From Setophaga petechia (Eukaryota > Chordata > Aves > Passeriformes > Parulidae), in NCBI GenBank assembly GCA_024362935.1, contig JANCRA010000007.1, positions 16,710,003 through 16,774,002 of the forward strand: a DNA stretch of 64,000 nucleotides. The letters are read 5' to 3'. The position numbers and the translations under genes are program-made. This document shows, one piece after another, positions 63,401 through 64,000 of this stretch (its first letter is position 1; each line of letters opens with the position of its first letter). The notes beneath the pieces are model-generated. The model ran no database searches and had not been told where the DNA came from. It saw nothing but the letters and a program-made list of their open reading frames with translations.

Positions 63401-63657
63401 AGCCTTCTTGGGACCCCGGTGCTTCTCAAGGGTGCCCTGTGCCCCCCTCTTGTGTTAAGGCCCCGGGCCCAAGGAGAGTGGACATGCCTCCAGAAGAAGA
63501 CTGGCGAGAGAACAGCTACACCCCTCAGCCTGGCAGAAGGCGAATGCTGCCAGTGCATGTGAGGGATGGGACTTTTGCTTCTGCCTCTGAGACACACAGA
63601 AATAGGCTGGCTCGAGCAGCAGCAGCTACCGGCACCATGCAAAATAACGGCTGGTGA
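18264..63657 (+). CDS. USP54: USP54, ubiquitin-specific peptidase 54 (22 coding exons, 1746 aa)
   Basis: This is the full coding span. The CDS joins 18264-18410, 21041-21133, 30938-31072, 32200-32313, 32469-32551, 34402-34507, 36373-36519, 37874-38023, 39268-39436, 40534-40704, 44700-44831, 45131-45511, 46536-46770, 47530-47660, 48648-48821, 51781-51900, 53036-53228, 55444-56897, 59230-59348, 60490-60630, 62099-62285 and 62999-63657. All phases are consistent and there is no internal stop. The product matches my recollection of human USP54 along its length, most closely in the catalytic domain. USP54 is a family C19 cysteine peptidase and a paralogue of USP53. Both were long annotated as inactive, but human USP53 and USP54 have more recently been reported to cleave K63-linked ubiquitin chains. 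The seen catalytic residues are Cys42, His302 and Asp319. The tail beyond about residue 370 is largely low-complexity with conserved islands. All introns are GT-AG except intron 11, which is GC-AG. Exon boundaries are my reading and were not checked against a transcript. Confidence 0.96.
18411..21040 (+). other. USP54 intron 1
   Basis: A 2.6 kb GT-AG intron. It contains a GC-rich patch at about 20625-20780 with several CpG sites that stands out from AT-rich flanks and may be an old degraded insertion. I see no gene or named repeat. Confidence 0.85.
21041..21133 (+). CDS. USP54: USP54 coding exon 2 (residues 50-80)
   Basis: Follows the acceptor TCTGTTTCAG and ends with AAG before GTAAAA, phase 0 at both ends. 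It continues the thumb of the USP fold ([14 protein letters not shown]). It also carries a clustered set of potential metal ligands, His67, Cys69, Cys74 and Cys77, which is not part of the standard USP finger. Confidence 0.95.
21134..30937 (+). other. USP54 intron 2, the largest intron in the coding region (9.8 kb)
   Basis: A GT-AG intron of AT-rich DNA. It holds a TG repeat running into a G/T tract at about 23191-23232, a short imperfect tandem repeat around 26250-26276 (units differing by one base), and scattered A or T runs. A moderately GC-rich stretch at 24100-24560 has short open frames but nothing recognisable. I see no RNA gene. Confidence 0.85.
30938..31072 (+). CDS. USP54: USP54 coding exon 3 (residues 81-125)
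   Basis: The acceptor is TTTTTTGCTAG and the donor GTGAGT, phase 0. It encodes [17 protein letters not shown] and continues to DDAAECF. In the USP fold this is the helical part of the thumb, and the segment around [15 protein letters not shown] corresponds to the Q-x-D-A-x-E-F motif that packs under the catalytic centre in other USPs. It is nearly identical to what I recall of the human protein. Confidence 0.95.
32200..32313 (+). CDS. USP54: USP54 coding exon 4 (residues 126-163; first half of the fingers)
   Basis: The acceptor is TTTGGCCAG and the donor GTGAGG, phase 0. It encodes [20 protein letters not shown] and on to LFEQ. Cys145 and Cys150 form the first Cys pair of the reduced zinc-finger subdomain. 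They are followed by His149 and His153, which could be alternative ligands. Confidence 0.95.
32469..32551 (+). CDS. USP54: USP54 coding exon 5 (residues 164-191)
   Basis: Separated from exon 4 by an intron of only 155 bp, the shortest in the gene. The acceptor is TTTTCTTAAG and the donor GTGAGT. It begins [15 protein letters not shown]. Cys166 and Cys169 make the second Cys pair of the finger. The exon ends after two bases of the Cys191 codon (phase 2). Confidence 0.94.
32595..32606. repeat. Poly-C tract (12 C) in intron 5
   Basis: A run of 12 C within a pyrimidine-rich stretch just downstream of the exon 5 donor. Its length may be unreliable in sequencing. Confidence 0.85.
32905..33420 (-). 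mobile_element. CR1-type LINE remnant, minus strand, internally deleted
   Basis: Two blocks match the reverse complement of CR1 as I know it from bird genomes. About 32915-33080 is the 3' end, with the recognisable phrases AGGACCTTTGGACATCTACTC and CTGGGCTGCCTGTTCCAGT. About 33150-33410 comes from the reverse-transcriptase ORF, with TTGCCCTTGGTAAATCTGTG and GACTGACCAGCCTGTAGTTC. In a full CR1 these are separated by roughly a kilobase or more, so the copy has lost its middle. It is diverged and no ORF survives. It sits antisense to USP54 inside intron 5. I matched it by memory of the consensus, so the ends are approximate. Confidence 0.8.
34402..34507 (+). CDS. USP54: USP54 coding exon 6 (residues 191-226)
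   Basis: The acceptor is TATACTGAAG and the donor GTGAGT. The first base completes Cys191, and the exon ends in phase 0. It encodes [20 protein letters not shown] and ends NCP. This is the loop and helix between finger and palm, and it matches human USP54 with few substitutions. Confidence 0.94.
34508..36372 (+). other. USP54 intron 6
   Basis: A 1.9 kb GT-AG intron of AT-rich DNA with a C run at about 35692-35699. No gene or named repeat is seen. Confidence 0.85.
36373..36519 (+). CDS. USP54: USP54 coding exon 7 (residues 227-275)
   Basis: The acceptor is TTATATGCTCAG and the donor GTGAGT, phase 0. It encodes [20 protein letters not shown] followed by [20 protein letters not shown]. This corresponds to the palm strand motif (P-x-x-L-x-I-x-L-x-W) that precedes the His box in USPs. 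It is almost invariant against human. Confidence 0.95.
36889..36906. repeat. Poly-T tract (18 T) in intron 7
   Basis: A mononucleotide run between exons 7 and 8, likely length-variable. It is too far from the exon 8 acceptor to be its pyrimidine tract. Confidence 0.85.
37874..38023 (+). CDS. USP54: USP54 coding exon 8 (residues 276-325; catalytic His and Asp)
   Basis: The acceptor is CCCTTCTTGAAG and the donor GTGAGA, phase 0. It encodes [20 protein letters not shown] and then [11 protein letters not shown], ending HVKE. His302 in G-K-H-Y is the general base. Asp319 in FDDAHV lies 17 residues later, the same spacing as His464 to Asp481 in human USP7. The triad is therefore complete here, which matters because USP54 has carried an 'inactive' label. 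Confidence 0.96.
39268..39436 (+). CDS. USP54: USP54 coding exon 9 (residues 326-382; end of catalytic domain)
   Basis: The acceptor is GTCAATTCAG and the donor GTAAGC. It encodes [20 protein letters not shown] followed by [20 protein letters not shown]. The LLLYADP strand is the last core strand of the USP fold (F/Y-x-L-x-Y in relatives). The exon ends after one base of codon 382. The acidic, Ser-containing end (CYDSEDS) starts the disordered tail. Confidence 0.95.
40534..40704 (+). CDS. USP54: USP54 coding exon 10 (residues 382-439)
   Basis: The acceptor is ACTTTTTTCCCAG and the donor GTAGCA, phase 1 at both ends. It encodes [20 protein letters not shown], then the conserved [15 protein letters not shown] and IYNVEND. 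The region is Ser/Thr-rich and low-complexity, with no fold I recognise. It closely resembles human, which suggests a conserved linear-motif or phosphorylation role, though that is inference. Confidence 0.94.
40705..44699 (+). other. USP54 intron 10 (4.0 kb)
   Basis: A GT-AG intron. It contains a minus-strand copy of the short G/T motif (CC, six A, five C at 40867-40879). I see no gene, RNA gene or named repeat. An open frame at 42239-42628 is proline/serine-rich but resembles nothing known. Confidence 0.85.
44700..44831 (+). CDS. USP54: USP54 coding exon 11 (residues 439-483), GC splice donor
   Basis: The acceptor is CTTCCTCCTTCCAG. It encodes [20 protein letters not shown], a basic Ser/Arg run ([17 protein letters not shown]), and ends SSGYHSE plus one base. 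The donor reads AAG then GCAAGA, a GC-AG intron. The next exon continues exactly as in human (S-E-G-E-T-L-K-E-K), which supports this donor. A GT nine bases downstream at 44841 is also in frame but has a poor context (GAT then GTTACT) and would insert three extra residues absent from human. Confidence 0.9.
45131..45511 (+). CDS. USP54: USP54 coding exon 12 (residues 483-610)
   Basis: The acceptor is CTCTACAAACTGCAG and the donor GTAAGA, phase 1 at both ends. It encodes [20 protein letters not shown], a variable middle with [17 protein letters not shown], and a Ser run ([12 protein letters not shown]). It ends in the block at residues 572-607 from [18 protein letters not shown] to YTQLSPFSE, nearly identical to what I recall of human. 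This block is the strongest conserved island outside the catalytic domain in the first half of the tail. No known domain is recognised. Confidence 0.95.
46536..46770 (+). CDS. USP54: USP54 coding exon 13 (residues 610-688)
   Basis: The acceptor is TATCTTGACAG and the donor GTACAT. It encodes a poorly conserved start ([14 protein letters not shown]), then YKRGVLGRG, then the conserved [20 protein letters not shown]. It ends in phase 2. The exon lies at the end of a longer open frame that begins at 46304, whose 5' part is intron. Confidence 0.9.
47530..47660 (+). CDS. USP54: USP54 coding exon 14 (residues 688-732)
   Basis: The acceptor is CTCTCTTCTTGGAG and the donor GTAAGG. The first base completes Arg688. 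It then encodes [20 protein letters not shown] and [15 protein letters not shown], which aligns with human [18 protein letters not shown]. The open frame can also be read from an internal ATG at 47540, but the homology and phase show it is an internal exon. Confidence 0.92.
48648..48821 (+). CDS. USP54: USP54 coding exon 15 (residues 732-790; charged helix)
   Basis: The acceptor is TTGTTTTGAAG and the donor GTAACC, phase 1 at both ends. Residues 741-770 form a strongly charged amphipathic helix ([20 protein letters not shown] then [10 protein letters not shown]), likely a single long helix or coiled coil. It is followed by the conserved [18 protein letters not shown]. Close to invariant against human in this exon. 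Confidence 0.95.
48822..51780 (+). other. USP54 intron 15 (3.0 kb)
   Basis: A GT-AG intron. A GC-richer patch at about 49680-49960 stands out but matches nothing I know. A C run lies at about 50443-50452. No gene is seen. Confidence 0.85.
51781..51900 (+). CDS. USP54: USP54 coding exon 16 (residues 790-830; first part of MIT-like segment)
   Basis: The acceptor is GCTGCCCGTTTGCAG and the donor GTAAGT, phase 1 at both ends. It encodes [20 protein letters not shown] then [20 protein letters not shown]. The pattern of helix, then K-G-D-x-x-A-A-L-x-L-x-x-E-A-I, is that of the second helix of MIT domains (microtubule interacting and trafficking), where G-D/N-Y-x-x-A-L-x-x-Y-x-x-A-I is typical. The resemblance is by eye only. 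Confidence 0.95.
53036..53228 (+). CDS. USP54: USP54 coding exon 17 (residues 830-894; rest of MIT-like segment, Pro/Gln linker)
   Basis: Preceded by an unusually long pyrimidine tract (about 52945-53035) ending TTGCATTTTAG; the donor is GTAGTG. It encodes [20 protein letters not shown] then [18 protein letters not shown], a helix that would complete a three-helix bundle with exon 16. After residue 868 it turns into a Gln/Pro-rich linker ([19 protein letters not shown]). It ends in phase 2. Confidence 0.95.
53229..55443 (+). other. USP54 intron 17 (2.2 kb)
   Basis: A GT-AG intron, pyrimidine-rich at about 53740-54100 and AT-rich after that. No gene or named repeat is seen. Confidence 0.85.
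55444..56897 (+). CDS. USP54: USP54 coding exon 18, large 1454 bp exon (residues 894-1379)
   Basis: The acceptor is CTGTGTGTTTTAG and the donor GTAAGA. It starts [19 protein letters not shown], as in human. The region is Ser/Pro/Gln-rich and mostly variable. Two islands are well conserved: residues 1138-1155 ([18 protein letters not shown]) and residues 1332-1360 ([20 protein letters not shown] and on to QASQA). Both look like short amphipathic helices or binding motifs in an otherwise disordered region. No catalytic or known folded domain is recognised. Ends in phase 1. Confidence 0.95.
56898..59229 (+). other. USP54 intron 18 (2.3 kb)
   Basis: A GT-AG intron. It has a T-rich tract at 58381-58399 directly followed by interleaved palindromes at 58402-58423. 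A minus-strand open frame of 120 codons (57574-57936) has no recognisable family. Confidence 0.85.
59230..59348 (+). CDS. USP54: USP54 coding exon 19 (residues 1379-1418)
   Basis: The acceptor is GTTTTCCTTCCAG and the donor GTGATA. It encodes [20 protein letters not shown] followed by [20 protein letters not shown]. The [11 protein letters not shown] part matches human GLSKTSTAEME, which supports the exon. The rest is diverged. It ends in phase 0. Confidence 0.9.
59349..60489 (+). other. USP54 intron 19
   Basis: A 1.1 kb GT-AG intron. It holds a 13 T run at 60038-60050 and the structured hairpin element at 60201-60245, which is listed separately. The stretch 60050-60250 looks less degraded than usual intron sequence and could be a conserved non-coding element, but conservation cannot be judged from one sequence. 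Confidence 0.8.
60201..60245. repeat. Hairpin flanked by 10 bp direct repeats
   Basis: ACAAATCAAT occurs at 60201-60210 and again at 60236-60245. Between them, each separated by a single G, lies a perfect inverted repeat: TAAATGAGA (60212-60220), loop ATGCA, TCTCATTTA (60226-60234). The arrangement is direct repeat, G, arm, loop, arm, G, direct repeat. The function is unknown. Confidence 0.85.
60490..60630 (+). CDS. USP54: USP54 coding exon 20 (residues 1419-1465)
   Basis: The acceptor is GATATTGTCTGCAG and the donor GTAAGT, phase 0 at both ends. It encodes [20 protein letters not shown] then [20 protein letters not shown] and ends SSHSF. The [17 protein letters not shown] core matches human YSAENLRRISRSLSGTV closely, an island in a variable tail with the form of a short basic helix next to an acidic run. 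Confidence 0.94.
60631..62098 (+). other. USP54 intron 20 (1.5 kb)
   Basis: A GT-AG intron. It contains a minus-strand copy of the short G/T motif (CC, seven A, CCC at 60971-60982). No gene or named repeat is recognised. Confidence 0.85.
62099..62285 (+). CDS. USP54: USP54 coding exon 21 (residues 1466-1528)
   Basis: The acceptor is CTCATTTTACAAAAG and the donor GTAATA. It encodes [20 protein letters not shown] then [15 protein letters not shown], and later [17 protein letters not shown]. This aligns with human [20 protein letters not shown] and DVLMPTMAGEPNRLPG. The acceptor has a modest pyrimidine tract interrupted by A, so the homology carries the boundary. It ends in phase 1. Confidence 0.9.
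62999..63657 (+). CDS. USP54: USP54 coding exon 22, terminal (residues 1528-1746, stop TGA)
   Basis: The acceptor is AATTTATTTCAG. It begins [20 protein letters not shown] and runs to the TGA at 63655-63657. Most of it is diverged, but residues 1684-1710 ([13 protein letters not shown] onward) match human [13 protein letters not shown]. The final residues end in Trp, as in human. No domain is recognised. The conserved GPRRVDMPP block near the C-terminus is a likely binding motif by inference. Confidence 0.94.
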
Positions 63658-64000
63658 GACCCCATTCACTCCATGTGCCCCAATACGCCACTCTGTGGAC
63701 TATGGTTGTTTCCAGAGTGTGGATTGCATGGAGACAGGAAAGTCCTTCAAACACTATCTGTGCCAGCTTTGTCTTAAAATGTAGCTATACAGTATGTGGA
63801 AACTAATTGCACTGTATTTCGTTTCTGACACTACTGAACTGCTGTCTGGATGGGGAATCTTAACTATTTTAGTCCTGGCCTCTCCTAGCAAACAAGTGCT
63901 ATAGGAATGGTAATGTGCTTACGGGTAAGTTCAGAAGTGTGCACACATTTTGAAGGAAGATGGCAACTAACAAAAGGACATTTTTAAGGACTCTTTTTCA
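63658..64000 (+). other. USP54: USP54 3' UTR (partial)
   Basis: Non-coding DNA follows the stop codon to the window edge. I see no AATAAA poly-A signal within it, so the 3' UTR continues past the window. Confidence 0.8.

Noticed and set aside
1..64000. tRNA, rRNA, snoRNA, microRNA or CRISPR features
   Set aside because: I looked for typical boxes, stems and regular repeats by eye and found nothing convincing. A covariance-model scan would be needed to exclude small intronic RNAs.

Overview
This is a window of vertebrate nuclear DNA, most likely from a bird. The evidence is AT-rich non-coding DNA with short GT-AG exons, a minus-strand CR1-type LINE remnant, and a protein closely related to human USP54 but clearly diverged from mammals. 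Turtles and crocodilians also carry CR1 elements, so a non-avian sauropsid is not excluded. I see no bacterial, phage, CRISPR or operon-like content.

The window holds one gene that I can support: USP54 (ubiquitin-specific peptidase 54, peptidase family C19), on the + strand. I assembled 22 coding exons from 18264 to 63657. Every junction keeps the reading frame, and together they give a protein of 1746 residues, against about 1684 for human USP54. Exons 1-9 (18264-39436) encode the USP catalytic domain, with Cys42, His302 and Asp319 all present. Exons 10-14 encode a Ser/Arg-rich low-complexity tail with conserved islands. Exons 15-17 encode a charged helix followed by a helical segment that resembles an MIT domain. 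Exon 18 is a single 1.45 kb exon encoding a mostly disordered region. Exons 19-22 encode the C-terminal tail, ending at a TGA at 63655-63657, with 3' UTR running off the window.

Positions 1 to about 17564 hold no recognisable coding gene. This stretch has no obvious CpG island or promoter and is T- and G-rich on the + strand, so I read it as the intron upstream of the start-codon exon. The stretch 17565-18263 is probably 5' UTR in whole or part. The non-exonic remainder is intronic: homopolymer tracts, one internally deleted CR1 copy in intron 5 (about 32905-33420), and a few short palindromic elements.

No novel multi-gene system is visible. The points most worth checking are the MIT-like segment next to a USP catalytic domain, the complete catalytic triad in a protein long labelled inactive, a GC-AG intron after exon 11, and a 45 bp hairpin bracketed by perfect 10 bp direct repeats in intron 19.
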